A stretch of DNA of 42,056 nucleotides. Source: an uncultured Agathobaculum sp. (GTDB taxonomy: Bacteria > Bacillota > Clostridia > Oscillospirales > Butyricicoccaceae). Below the pieces are notes generated by a model that had not been told where the DNA came from, searched no databases, and was given only the letters and a program-made list of their open reading frames with translations. The position numbers were made by a program, and so were the translations under genes. Positions 34,062 through 42,023 of this stretch are shown here, piece after piece. Every line of letters begins with the position of its first letter. Position 1 is the stretch's first letter. The DNA is taken from positions 1-42,056 of the forward strand of contig NZ_CALWJK010000016.1 in assembly GCF_944380975.1 (NCBI RefSeq). Reading direction: 5' to 3'.

Positions 34062-34967
34062 ATGAAAAAATTGCTTCTGATTGCAACCGGCGGTACGATC
34101 GCCTGCCGCGAAACCGAAAACGGCCTGTCGCCTGCACTGAGCGGTACAGAGCTGCTGCATTTTATACCGCAACTCAGCGACTTCTGCACAGTGGATGTTT
34201 GTGACCTGATGCAGCTGGACTCAACCGATCTGACCGCAGACGACCGTCTGGCCATGGCGCAGGCAGTACGGCGCGACGCGGATCAATATGACGGTTTTGT
34301 CATCGCGCATGGCACGGATACACTGGCCTACACCGCAGCGCTGCTTTACCATATACTGACCGACCTTACAAAGCCGGTCGTACTGACCGGCTCGATGCTG
34401 CCCATGGGCGCGTCCAGTTCGGATGCCCCGCGCAACCTGCTGGACGCCTGCCGAGTCGCGGCGGACGGACGCGCGGGCGTGGTGGCTGTGCTCTGCGGCA
34501 AAATCCTTCCGGGCAACCGCGTGGTCAAATTCCACTCCACGCAGATCGATGCCTTTCTCTCGGCAGGTGCGCCGCCCCTCGGCACGGTCGGCGCGGACGG
34601 CAAGGTGCGCTGGGATGTCCCGGCTGCCCCCCCTGCGCCATCTGCTCCCGCCGCGCTCGACCCCCATGTGCTGCTTCTCAAACTCACACCAGACCTTGAG
34701 CCTAGCTTTTTCTCTGCGCTGCACGGCTATCCCAAGGTGATTCTGGAAACCTTCGGCGCGGGCGGTATTCCCGCGCGGCTGGAACACGCTGTGCGCGCGC
34801 TGATTGAGAGCAGCACGCGCGTATATATCACCAGCCAGTGCACCGCTGGGGGCGTGCATCTGCATCACTATGCAGTCGGTCGCCGTGCCGAAGCCTTGGG
34901 CGCGATCTCTCTCGGAGACCGCACTACCGAAGATGCACTCGCGGCGGTCATGTGCGGCGAGATATGA
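34062..34967 (+). CDS. ansA: L-asparaginase (type I, cytoplasmic)
   Basis: A 301-residue enzyme hydrolysing asparagine to aspartate and ammonia. First catalytic Thr is T12 in IATGGTIAC; the second motif VIAHGTDTLAYTA is near residues 79-92, with TGSMLPMG following. No signal peptide, so cytoplasmic type I. Somewhat shorter than the usual 320-340, and the middle has a Pro/Ala-rich linker (VPAAPPAPSAPAALDPH). AAAGGAG precedes the ATG. It follows the five-hairpin element; no separate promoter was found. Confidence 0.9.
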   Translation: MKKLLLIATGGTIACRETENGLSPALSGTELLHFIPQLSDFCTVDVCDLMQLDSTDLTADDRLAMAQAVRRDADQYDGFVIAHGTDTLAYTAALLYHILTDLTKPVVLTGSMLPMGASSSDAPRNLLDACRVAADGRAGVVAVLCGKILPGNRVVKFHSTQIDAFLSAGAPPLGTVGADGKVRWDVPAAPPAPSAPAALDPHVLLLKLTPDLEPSFFSALHGYPKVILETFGAGGIPARLEHAVRALIESSTRVYITSQCTAGGVHLHHYAVGRRAEALGAISLGDRTTEDALAAVMCGEI

Positions 34968-35073
34968 TGTGCCGCGGTTCCTGTCCGTATTTTTCTTTCC
35001 TCACTTGTTCTTGTTTATATTGCACATTTTTATTTTTTCTTTTTTGTGCTATTTGTCTTGTCCATCCATTGTT

Positions 35074-35102
35074 TTGCACAATTGGAAATGGTGTAATATA
35101 GT
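35074..35102 (+). promoter_or_regulatory. Promoter of the 42-aa protein gene
   Basis: TTGCAC (35074-35079), 17-base spacer, TATAGT (35097-35102). The 100 bases before it (34968-35073) are T-rich and hold no gene, only a loose GCACA/TGTGC pair near 35027-35049. Confidence 0.5.
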
Positions 35103-35130
35103 CAAATCATAAAAGAAAGAAGGCCGTAAT

Positions 35131-35259
35131 ATGAATAAGTTTGCAAAGGCGATCATCCGTATGAGCGAGTCTACCATGCAGAACAGCAGCTATGTTCGCG
35201 GCCTGTTCCGCACATACGGCATTCCGGTTTCGCGCCAGGACAGCGCTCCGAAGGACTGA
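35131..35259 (+). CDS. Small 42-residue protein with its own transcription unit
   Basis: Begins MNKFAKAIIRMSESTMQNSS and ends SRQDSAPKD. Basic, with an amphipathic N-terminal half, no cysteine, no clear membrane segment. AGAAGG lies 7 bases before the ATG; a promoter precedes it and a strong terminator follows, so it is probably a real monocistronic gene. I do not recognise the family. The lack of cysteine or a leader-type GG site argues against an AgrD or bacteriocin precursor. Confidence 0.68.
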   Translation: MNKFAKAIIRMSESTMQNSSYVRGLFRTYGIPVSRQDSAPKD

Positions 35260-35304
35260 TGATCTCGCAGCATCGGCATAACGGATAAACCGCAAAGCAA
35301 AAGA

Positions 35305-35343
35305 GAAAACCGACCGAAACTAACGCTCTCGGTCGGTTTTTTT
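35305..35343. terminator. Terminator of the 42-aa gene, shared with the convergent membrane protein gene
   Basis: ACCGACCGA (35308-35316) pairs with TCGGTCGGT (35328-35336), A run before and T run after. Confidence 0.88.
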
Positions 35344-35348
35344 GTATC

Positions 35349-36005
35349 TCAATCCCGGTTTTGAATGTTTTCCCTGTAATACGCCTCAAACAGGTGCATC
35401 ATCAGGCCCTTGCGCCGGTTTTCTCCCACATGCCGCAGATACTTCCAACAGGAGATAGCCGTAATCAAGCCGCCTATCGTGCATACAATCATGTCCCCCA
35501 TTGTATCTGCTACACCAGTCAATGCCACCTGCTGCGGATCTGCGCCGGAAAACGAGACAAGATATTCCCAAATCTCCCACAGCACCGCGCTCATCATGGC
35601 GAACATCCATGTATACAGCGATGCGTTAAATGCATCCGCAGGATCGAGGGCATGTCCCGGCTTTTGAGCGAAATACACCGTCGTGCCCAGCACCGCAAAC
35701 AGGAAACCGGACAGGAAATGCAAAATCTTGTCCCAATACGGAATCAGCTCATACCCACCGAATAGGCTGGCAAACGACACTGCTGCCAACACGAACCAGT
35801 CAAACACGACCTCAAGCAGGTAAACCGGCTTTAATCGGCACAGACGGTACAGCACATGCGGCACAACAGGCAACAAAAACGCCGCCAGCACCAGCAAACC
35901 GTTATATACGGTTGCCTCCTGCAGCATGCGCAGCGCAGCCGCGTAAATCGTGAACCCATAATAGAAGATCAGCGTGCCGTTCCGCACGCGGCGCATCCGT
36001 TCCAT
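35349..36005 (-). CDS. YjdF/DUF2238-like membrane protein
   Basis: 218 residues with about six membrane segments. Conserved-looking boxes are IPYWDKILHFLSGFLFAVLG, SAVLWEIWEYLVS and GVADTMGDMIVCTIGGLI, which resemble the DUF2238 family. Function unknown. The frame extends to 36041, but AAGGGG 6 bases before the ATG at 36003-36005 marks the start, 10 bases after the rnhA stop; the two are co-transcribed. Confidence 0.75.
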   Translation of the reverse strand: MERMRRVRNGTLIFYYGFTIYAAALRMLQEATVYNGLLVLAAFLLPVVPHVLYRLCRLKPVYLLEVVFDWFVLAAVSFASLFGGYELIPYWDKILHFLSGFLFAVLGTTVYFAQKPGHALDPADAFNASLYTWMFAMMSAVLWEIWEYLVSFSGADPQQVALTGVADTMGDMIVCTIGGLITAISCWKYLRHVGENRRKGLMMHLFEAYYRENIQNRD

Positions 36006-36015
36006 ATTGCACCCC

Positions 36016-36453
36016 TTATTTGTACTGCTGGTACGCGGCAACTGCGAGCGCGTCGCAGCGATTATTATACGGATTATCCGCGTGACCCTTCACCCAATGG
36101 AACTGAACCGTGTGTTTTTCCAATAAATCGAGCAGCCGTCCCCACAACTCCGGATTTTTAGCAGGTTTTTTGTCACTCTTTACCCACCCCTTGGCGCGCC
36201 AGCTTTTCGCCCAGCCTTTGGTGATGCCGTCGACCACATACTTGCTGTCCGAATACAAATCGACTGCGCACGGCTCTTTCAGCGCTTCCAGCGCAGTAAT
36301 CACGCCCAGCAGCTCCATGCGGTTGTTGGTGGTGGAGGGTTCGGAGCCGGACAATTCCTTCTCCTTCTCCCCATATTTCAAAATGGCGCCCCAGCCGCCC
36401 GGCCCAGGATTGCCCGAGCACGCGCCGTCGGTATAAATCGTTACGTTTTTCAT
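36016..36453 (-). CDS. rnhA: Ribonuclease HI
   Basis: A 145-residue enzyme that cuts the RNA strand of RNA-DNA hybrids. All catalytic residues present: D9 (YTDGAC), E47 (NRMELLG), D69 (YSDSKY), H124 (VKGHADN) and D134 (NRCDALA), nearly the same numbering as the E. coli enzyme. The frame opens 11 codons earlier, but AGGAGG stands 4 bases before the ATG at 36451-36453. A terminator lies 31 bases upstream. Confidence 0.96.
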   Translation of the reverse strand: MKNVTIYTDGACSGNPGPGGWGAILKYGEKEKELSGSEPSTTNNRMELLGVITALEALKEPCAVDLYSDSKYVVDGITKGWAKSWRAKGWVKSDKKPAKNPELWGRLLDLLEKHTVQFHWVKGHADNPYNNRCDALAVAAYQQYK

Positions 36454-36484
36454 AATTCCTCCTGTTTTCTTATGTAAAAACAAC

Positions 36485-36510
36485 AAAAGCCACGAAATAC
36501 CGTGGCTTTT
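36485..36510 (-). terminator. Terminator of the zinc phospholipase C family gene
   Basis: AAAAGCCACG/CGTGGCTTTT, 10-bp stem with 6-base loop, followed on the minus strand by TTGTTTTT. It ends 31 bases before the rnhA ATG. Confidence 0.87.
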
Positions 36511-36521
36511 CTGTATTTTTC

Positions 36522-37121
36522 TTATGCAATCACGCTCGCCGGTACTTCCACCTGCTCATAGACGATGCTGATGATGGACAGCACCACCATGGCAGTCGCG
36601 CGGCAGATATGTACCAGATCGTCGTTGATGCCGTGACGGCGACCGGGCGCACGGTATGCATCGTGCATTGAACCAATGCGTGTGATCAACCCATCCACCG
36701 AAACCGGCGGGATGATCGGGCTAGCCCACTGCTCGAACCGAGCCTCGGTCATGCGGCGGCGGATGACCAGCGCCACACGCTTTTCATACAGATAATGCGC
36801 GAGCAAATTGCGCTCATAGATGTCATCATTATGCGGATAGGTGAAGAAATCGGTGATATAGTGGCAAATCTCGCCCAGATCCACCGAAAGCTCACGACCA
36901 TTGACCGGGCCGATGGTGTATTTTTCCGTGAACGCACGGATCTTGTCCATCACCTCATCCATCATAATCGACGGATTGTGGCGCTTAGTCAGATAAGTGC
37001 CGGTCAAATCGGGCTTTAAGTTGCCATACACAAAGCCACTCGAATCAAATGTAACGCCACAGGTCTGCTCCACGTAATCCATTAACAGATGTGCAACGCG
37101 AATATGAGATACGGAATCCAT
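36522..37121 (-). CDS. Zinc-dependent phospholipase C family protein
   Basis: A 199-residue protein of the PF00882 type: [14 protein letters not shown] at the N-terminus (metal His), GNLKPDLTG (metal Asp), [22 protein letters not shown] with further His/Asp ligands. No signal peptide is visible, unlike secreted toxins, so it is an intracellular or membrane-side member of unknown substrate. GGAGG 7 bases before the ATG at 37119-37121 sets the start. A Pho-box-like repeat lies upstream. Confidence 0.8.
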   Translation of the reverse strand: MDSVSHIRVAHLLMDYVEQTCGVTFDSSGFVYGNLKPDLTGTYLTKRHNPSIMMDEVMDKIRAFTEKYTIGPVNGRELSVDLGEICHYITDFFTYPHNDDIYERNLLAHYLYEKRVALVIRRRMTEARFEQWASPIIPPVSVDGLITRIGSMHDAYRAPGRRHGINDDLVHICRATAMVVLSIISIVYEQVEVPASVIA

Positions 37122-37151
37122 CAGCAATCCTCCAGACGGAACACACGTTTC

Positions 37152-37168
37152 TTAACAGCATCTTAACA
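37152..37168 (+). promoter_or_regulatory. Pho-box-like direct repeat
   Basis: TTAACA (37152-37157), 5 bases, TTAACA (37163-37168): the 11-base period of Bacillus PhoP sites, 31 bases upstream of the phospholipase C family gene. A minus-strand TATAAT at 37178-37183 lies just upstream of it, with no good -35. Confidence 0.4.
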
Positions 37169-37316
37169 TCCGGGGCGATTATAAAAAACCCCCGAAAACG
37201 TTTTTAGTATATCACAAATTTCCCACCCTGTCTTGCTTTTTTTGAAATTGTAACGAAAACAACACAATTTCTTTCGGTTTTTGCTGTATTTCCCAACAAA
37301 ATAATTACATTTTTGG

Positions 37317-38189
37317 TTATCTTGCCCGAAACGCCTCGCTGCGGAACTGGATCTTTCCCTCCAACGCCTGCCGCAGCCGCTGGCACATCGCTTCGCGGTC
37401 GCGGTTGAGCGTACCAGCCAAATTGACATAATTCGAGGCATGGTTTGCACGGAACACACTGCCCTCTGCGTCAATGTGCTCAAGCAGGATAAGCGTTTCA
37501 TGTGCGATCTCGATGGGGTTCATCAGGTAGAAGCGGCCCGCCTGCCAGTCGCGCATCAGGGGCGTTTCCAGTTCAAAGAGCAGGGTCAAAAGGCCGATAT
37601 ACTCCGGCTTCATGCGCGAGAGTGCCTCGGCGGTCTTGATTGCGTGCTCCTCGGAAAGCTCGGTCGAGCCGAGACCCGCAATACAGGTGACCGACAGCTT
37701 CATGCCCGCCTGCTTTACCATCAGGCCCGCACGCACGATCTCGTCAGCGGTTTCGCCCTTATTAACGCGGCGCAGCACCTCGTCCGAACCGGATTCCAGG
37801 CCGAGATAGATCATATCCAAGCCCAGCTCATGCAGCAGGTTCAGTTCCTCCTGCTTTTTGACCAGAATAGACGCGGGCGAGCCGTAACTTGTCACGCGCT
37901 CGCACTCCGGAAACACCTGCCGGATATAGCGCAGAATCTCGGCCATGTGCTCGGCGCGGCACATGAGCGCATCGCCGTCCGCCAGAAAGATGCGCCGAAC
38001 ATGCGGATACATGCGGCGCGCCTCGTCAAAATCGCGCTTAACATCCTCGATCTTGCGCACACGGAAGCGCTTTTCCTTATACATATCGCAGAAGGTGCAC
38101 TTGTTATGGCTGCATCCAATCGTCACCTGAACGATCAGGCTGTACGCCTCAGAGGGCGGCCGGAATACGCGGCCTTCGTATTCAATCAC
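37317..38189 (-). CDS. Radical SAM protein
   Basis: A 290-residue radical SAM enzyme with cluster motif C26-x4-C31-x2-C34 in GCSHNKCTFCDMY, SAM-binding FLADGDALM and GLESGSDEVLRRVNKG, and TCIAGLGSTE. Substrate unknown; resembles the Elp3/coproporphyrinogen-oxidase-like group found across Clostridia. The frame is open further upstream through Lys/Arg-rich codons that are really the preceding terminator and gene; AAAGGAGG 7 bases before GTG 38187-38189 sets the start. The preceding terminator's T run ends 24 bases before this GTG. Confidence 0.88.
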   Translation of the reverse strand: MIEYEGRVFRPPSEAYSLIVQVTIGCSHNKCTFCDMYKEKRFRVRKIEDVKRDFDEARRMYPHVRRIFLADGDALMCRAEHMAEILRYIRQVFPECERVTSYGSPASILVKKQEELNLLHELGLDMIYLGLESGSDEVLRRVNKGETADEIVRAGLMVKQAGMKLSVTCIAGLGSTELSEEHAIKTAEALSRMKPEYIGLLTLLFELETPLMRDWQAGRFYLMNPIEIAHETLILLEHIDAEGSVFRANHASNYVNLAGTLNRDREAMCQRLRQALEGKIQFRSEAFRAR

Positions 38190-38213
38190 GGAAATTCCTC
38201 CTTTGTTTGCATC

Positions 38214-38252
38214 AAAAAAACAGCGGGCGGAGGGGAAAACCTCCGCCCGCTG
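38214..38252 (-). terminator. Intrinsic terminator of the acidic membrane protein gene
   Basis: Perfect 13-bp stem (38221-38233 with 38240-38252), 6-base loop, seven Ts on the minus strand (38214-38220). Confidence 0.93.
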
Positions 38253-38256
38253 TCGC

Positions 38257-38580
38257 TCATTCTTCGGTTTTCTCTTCTGCGGGAGCGGCTTCCTCGGCCT
38301 TTTCTTCCTCGGTCTCCTCGTCCGCTTCCGGCGCTTGCTCATCAAACGAATCCTGATAAGCGTCGTCTACCGCCGCGCACTCCTCCGCACAAGCGCAGGA
38401 CGCGCAATCGGAATCCTCGCGCATCATTTCCTCCAGCTCATCCATCGCCTTGAGCTCCGCCTCGTGATAAACTTCCTCTTCGCGCTTCTTCTGAAGCAGT
38501 ACAAGCGCCGCCGTTGCACCGGCTGCACAGGCAAGACTGGTCAGCAGCAGAGTCGCTTTGATTTTCGTCGAATTTTTCAA
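38257..38580 (-). CDS. Acidic, single-helix membrane protein with Cys cluster
   Basis: About 107 residues: N-terminal helix KATLLLTSLACAAGATAALVLL, then an acidic tail with CASCACAEEC and a C-terminal Glu/Ala-rich run. The helix residue order gives no lipobox. A GTG at 38587-38589 is only 2 bases from the AGAGGAA ribosome site, so I favour the TTG at 38578-38580 (8 bases). Family not recognised. The four clustered cysteines could bind metal or form disulfides. Confidence 0.7.
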   Translation of the reverse strand: MKNSTKIKATLLLTSLACAAGATAALVLLQKKREEEVYHEAELKAMDELEEMMREDSDCASCACAEECAAVDDAYQDSFDEQAPEADEETEEEKAEEAAPAEEKTEE

Positions 38581-38663
38581 AGAATCCACTTCCTCTCAAA
38601 GTGATGCGGAATATTTATTTAACTTTATCATACCCTTGCGGCAAAGTCAATGGCGGCATCCGG

Positions 38664-39473
38664 TTATTTGCCCAGTTCATAGGCGCGCGCAATGCATTTA
38701 TCATTTGCCTGCGCGAGCATATCGGCAAGGCCGCATGCTTCGAGCACCCGCATTGCCTCAATCGTTGTGCCACCCGGCGAGCAGACGGCACGGATCAGCT
38801 CCGCAGGCGTTTTATCACCTTCCAGCAGCATTTTTGCCGAGCCGATCATGGTCTGACAGAATAATTTGAGCGCGTCCTGCTGTCCGATGCCGTGCGCCGC
38901 GGCGCTTTTGACCATCGCATCCGCAAACGCATAAATATAGGCCGGTGCCGAACCCGCATACGGAATGACCTCGTTGAGCATATCCTCCTGCTCAAAGACA
39001 ACGGTCACGCCCATGGTGTCGAACAGCGCGCGCATCTGCGCCAGCTGCGCCTCGGTTGCCGCCGTATTTTTGACCAGTTCGGTCGCGCCCTCGCCCAACA
39101 TCAGCGGCGTATTGGGCATGACGCGGATGACCGGCGTATCCGCGCCGAGCGCCCGCTCGATCTTGGCAAAGGTGACACCCGCTGCAATCGACACGACCAG
39201 CGGCTTTTCTCCGCCGCATTTTCCCAGCACCGGCAAAATTTCATCAAAATTCTGCGGTTTGACCGCAAGCAGCACGGTTTCGCAATCAGTATACACCTGG
39301 GTATAATTGTCCGTAACAGCATAGCCACGGGCGCGGTTTGCCGCACGCTTTTCCTCGCTGCGGTTGAACAGCAGTACCTGATCGCGCGTCAGCAGACCGG
39401 CGCGCACCGCGCCTTCCGCGATCGCCATGCCCATATTGCCGGCGCCCAGCACGCCAAAACGGTATGTTTTCAT
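38664..39473 (-). CDS. proC: Pyrroline-5-carboxylate reductase
   Basis: A 269-residue enzyme of the last step of proline synthesis. NADP-binding GVLGAGNMGMAIAEGA (8-23), AVKPQNFDEIL (near 71), RVMPNTPLMLGEGAT (near 116) and the C-terminal signature GSAPAYIYAFADAM ... SPGGTTIEAMRVLE. The usual family box SGSGPAYVF appears as YAGSAPAYIY, a mild variation. GGGGAG precedes the ATG. Divergent from the exporter-like gene at 39611. Confidence 0.95.
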   Translation of the reverse strand: MKTYRFGVLGAGNMGMAIAEGAVRAGLLTRDQVLLFNRSEEKRAANRARGYAVTDNYTQVYTDCETVLLAVKPQNFDEILPVLGKCGGEKPLVVSIAAGVTFAKIERALGADTPVIRVMPNTPLMLGEGATELVKNTAATEAQLAQMRALFDTMGVTVVFEQEDMLNEVIPYAGSAPAYIYAFADAMVKSAAAHGIGQQDALKLFCQTMIGSAKMLLEGDKTPAELIRAVCSPGGTTIEAMRVLEACGLADMLAQANDKCIARAYELGK

Positions 39474-39512
39474 GAAACGCTCCCCTCTCCATTCCGATAG
39501 GCTGTTAAAAGA

Positions 39513-39541
39513 ATTATAGCATACCCGGCTTTTCCCTGCAA
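39513..39541 (-). promoter_or_regulatory. proC promoter
   Basis: Minus strand TTGCAG (39536-39541), 17-base spacer, TGC-TATAAT (TATAAT 39513-39518). Confidence 0.75.
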
Positions 39542-39546
39542 ATATC

Positions 39547-39575
39547 TTGTGAAAAAGCCGCTTTTGTGATACAAT
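39547..39575 (+). promoter_or_regulatory. Promoter of the aromatic-acid-exporter-like gene
   Basis: TTGTGA (39547-39552), 17-base spacer, TGA-TACAAT (TACAAT 39570-39575). Its -35 is only 5 bases from the proC -35. Confidence 0.7.
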
Positions 39576-39610
39576 AGCTTCATTATTTTATTCCGGAGGA
39601 GAACGAAACG

Positions 39611-40504
39611 TTGGCTCGCTTTGTTCCGCACATTGGACTGCGGACGGTCAAAACCGGTCTTGCGGTGGCGCTGGCACTGTTTTTCGCCGATCTGCGCGGT
39701 TCGACCTCTCTGATTTTCGCCGCCATCGGGGCAATCAGTGCGATGAGCCGCACGGTGGGCGACGCTTTTGAAACCTGCCGCACGCAGCTGACCGGCATCC
39801 TGCTGGGTGCTGGATTTGGCGCGCTGTTCGTCAGTCTGTTTTCCGAGTTCCGCTATTTGGGAATCGGGCTGGGGCTGATGATGCTGATTCTGCTGTGCGT
39901 CCGGCTGCGACTGCAATTTGCCGTACCGCTGTCCTGCATCGTGTTCGTTTCCATCTGCGTGTCACCGGCCGGTGACGCATTCCAGTATGGCTTCAACCGC
40001 CTGCTGGACACCACCATCGGCCTTGCCACAGCACTGGTCATCAATGTTGCGATCAAGCCTTATAACAACAGCCGGCGGATTGCCGATTTGCTGCGGCAAT
40101 TCCATCAGTCGGTTCCCGATTTTGTCAGCGAGCGCGTGCTGCATGGGAGATATCCCGACCTGTCGCCGCTCCGAGAACAGCTTGACCGCATCTCAACAGA
40201 ACTGAGCATTTTTGAAAAACAGCGCCTGTTCCGCATACGCGGACATGACGAGCAGGCGGTTTATTTGCGCGGCTGCGAACGGCTTGCGCAAAGCATCTGG
40301 CAGGAGCTTTCCGCCCTGTGCGCGATGGATGAAAAGGGGCATCTGTCGCTTGAAAATGCCATCTGGCTGAGGGATATCGGCCTGCATGTGCCGGACGGTG
40401 TGTGCGCCATGCCGCAAAGTACGGCGGACGTGGTCGGCAACTACCATCTGGACAATCTGCTGCGTGCGTGGCAGTTCCTCGGCGAATTCAGTCTCTCGGA
40501 ATAG
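39611..40504 (+). CDS. Aromatic acid exporter (ArAE/DUF939) family protein
   Basis: 297 residues: four or five membrane segments in the first 130 (VKTGLAVALALFFADL, TSLIFAAIGAISAMSRTVGDAF, then three more), followed by a soluble helical C-terminal half with HFTSP-free, Leu/Arg-rich segments typical of the ArAE_1 C-terminal domain. Relatives export aromatic acids; the substrate is not provable here. Start is TTG 39611 with GGAGGA about 10 bases before it. It precedes the sodium-dependent transporter by 60 bases without a terminator. Confidence 0.82.
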   Translation: MARFVPHIGLRTVKTGLAVALALFFADLRGSTSLIFAAIGAISAMSRTVGDAFETCRTQLTGILLGAGFGALFVSLFSEFRYLGIGLGLMMLILLCVRLRLQFAVPLSCIVFVSICVSPAGDAFQYGFNRLLDTTIGLATALVINVAIKPYNNSRRIADLLRQFHQSVPDFVSERVLHGRYPDLSPLREQLDRISTELSIFEKQRLFRIRGHDEQAVYLRGCERLAQSIWQELSALCAMDEKGHLSLENAIWLRDIGLHVPDGVCAMPQSTADVVGNYHLDNLLRAWQFLGEFSLSE

Positions 40505-40567
40505 TATTCCCGCCGCCCGGGCAGCAGTAAATAGAAAGAAAACATGTAAGGGAGTAGTTTGCAAAAA

Positions 40568-41968
40568 ATGGAACAGAAATCAAGAAGCAGCTTTTCCAGC
40601 CGCATCGGCTTCGTGCTGGCTGCGGCCGGTTCTGCAGTGGGTCTGGGCAACCTGTGGCGTTTCCCGTATCTGGCCGCGCAGTACGGCGGCGGCATTTTCC
40701 TGCTGGTGTATATCATTCTGGCGGTTACGTTCGGTTTTGCGCTGATGATCACCGAGATCGCCATCGGCCGCAAAACCCGCCTGTCCTGTATCGGCGCATA
40801 TAAGGCGCTCGACCGCCGGTTCGGCTTCCTCGGCTGGATCGCGGCGTTCGTACCGGTTATCATCACGCCGTATTATTGTGTCATCGGCGGCTGGGTCATG
40901 AAATACCTGTTCACCTTCCTGAGCGGCAATGGTCTGGCAGCGGCTGACAACGGCAATTATTTCAACGCGTTCATCGGCTTCGACACCGGTTCCATCCCGG
41001 CTACTATGCTGGATTTCAGCGGCCCGACCCCGTGGTTTTTGATCTATGTGCTGCTGACCACCATTGTTGTTATCTTTGGTGTCGAAAAGGGCATTGAAAA
41101 GGCCAGCCGCGTGATGATGCCTGTGCTCGCCGTGCTGAGCGTGATCGTTGCCGTTTACTCGCTGACGATTGACGGCGCTATGGCGGGTCTGAAATATTAC
41201 CTGCTGCCCGACTTCTCGCAGTTCTCCGCCTCGACCGTACTCGGCGCACTCGGCCAGCTGTTCTATTCGATGTCTCTGGCGATGGGCATTATGATTACCT
41301 ACGGCTCATATATGCAGAAAGAAAACCTGCTGGAGCACTCGGTCACGCAGATCGAAGTATTCGACACCCTGTTTGCGTTTATCGCAGGTCTGATGATCAT
41401 TCCGGCAGTTGTCGCTTTCAACGGCGGCGACCCGTCCCAGATTAACAACGGTCCCGGACTGATGTTTATTACGCTGCCGATGGTATTTGAATCCATGCAT
41501 TTCGGCTCTATCATCGGTACCGTGTTCTTTCTGCTGGTGCTGTTTGCAGCGCTGACCTCCTCGATCTCGCTGATGGAGACCATTGTCTCGGTCGTAATGG
41601 ACAAGACCCCGCTGAAGCGCACGCCTGCAACCCTGCTCGTTATGGTTGTCGTGCTGCTGGTTGGCGTACCGTCCTGTCTGGGCTACGGTCCGTGGGCAGG
41701 CATCACCATCATTGGCATGCAGTTCCTCGACTTCTTTGACTTTATCTCCAACTCGGTGCTCATGCCGATCGTTGCGTTCCTGACCTGCATCCTGATCGGC
41801 CATGTGGTCGGCACCAAGGTCATCGCAGACGAGGTCAAGGAAGGCGCAGGCTCCTTCCACCGCGAAGCGCTGCACCGCGTCATGGTGCGCTGGATCGCGC
41901 CGATCCTGCTGGTGGTCATCCTTGCCACCGAACTGGCAACCAAGGTGTTCCACATCTTCACAATCTGA
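40568..41968 (+). CDS. Neurotransmitter:sodium symporter family (SNF) transporter
   Basis: About 466 residues. TM1 signature GFVLAAAGSAVGLGNLWRFPYLAAQYGGG, TM6 region GQLFYSMSLAMGIMITYGSYM and the TM8 stretch LLVLFAALTSSISLMETIVS are classical NSS (parts quoted). Members import amino acids with sodium. The length and about 11-12 helices fit bacterial members of the MhsT type. The ribosome site GGAG (40551-40554) is 4 bases before a TTG at 40559 and 13 before ATG 40568; either could be the start. Probably in an operon with the exporter-like gene. Confidence 0.92.
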   Translation: MEQKSRSSFSSRIGFVLAAAGSAVGLGNLWRFPYLAAQYGGGIFLLVYIILAVTFGFALMITEIAIGRKTRLSCIGAYKALDRRFGFLGWIAAFVPVIITPYYCVIGGWVMKYLFTFLSGNGLAAADNGNYFNAFIGFDTGSIPATMLDFSGPTPWFLIYVLLTTIVVIFGVEKGIEKASRVMMPVLAVLSVIVAVYSLTIDGAMAGLKYYLLPDFSQFSASTVLGALGQLFYSMSLAMGIMITYGSYMQKENLLEHSVTQIEVFDTLFAFIAGLMIIPAVVAFNGGDPSQINNGPGLMFITLPMVFESMHFGSIIGTVFFLLVLFAALTSSISLMETIVSVVMDKTPLKRTPATLLVMVVVLLVGVPSCLGYGPWAGITIIGMQFLDFFDFISNSVLMPIVAFLTCILIGHVVGTKVIADEVKEGAGSFHREALHRVMVRWIAPILLVVILATELATKVFHIFTI

Positions 41969-41979
41969 TCTATCCAAAC

Positions 41980-42023
41980 AAAAAGGGCGCGTTGCAGAAA
42001 TGAAATCTGCAGCGCGCCCTTTT
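41980..42023 (+). terminator. Intrinsic terminator of the sodium symporter gene
   Basis: AAAAGGGCGCG paired with CGCGCCCTTTT, with an inner GCAGA/TCTGC, then TTTTA. The remaining 33 bases to the window end hold no gene I can support. Confidence 0.9.

Noticed and set aside
33989-34204. 71-codon plus frame starting in five-hairpin copy 2
   Set aside because: Begins inside hairpin E and overlaps the asparaginase gene out of frame.
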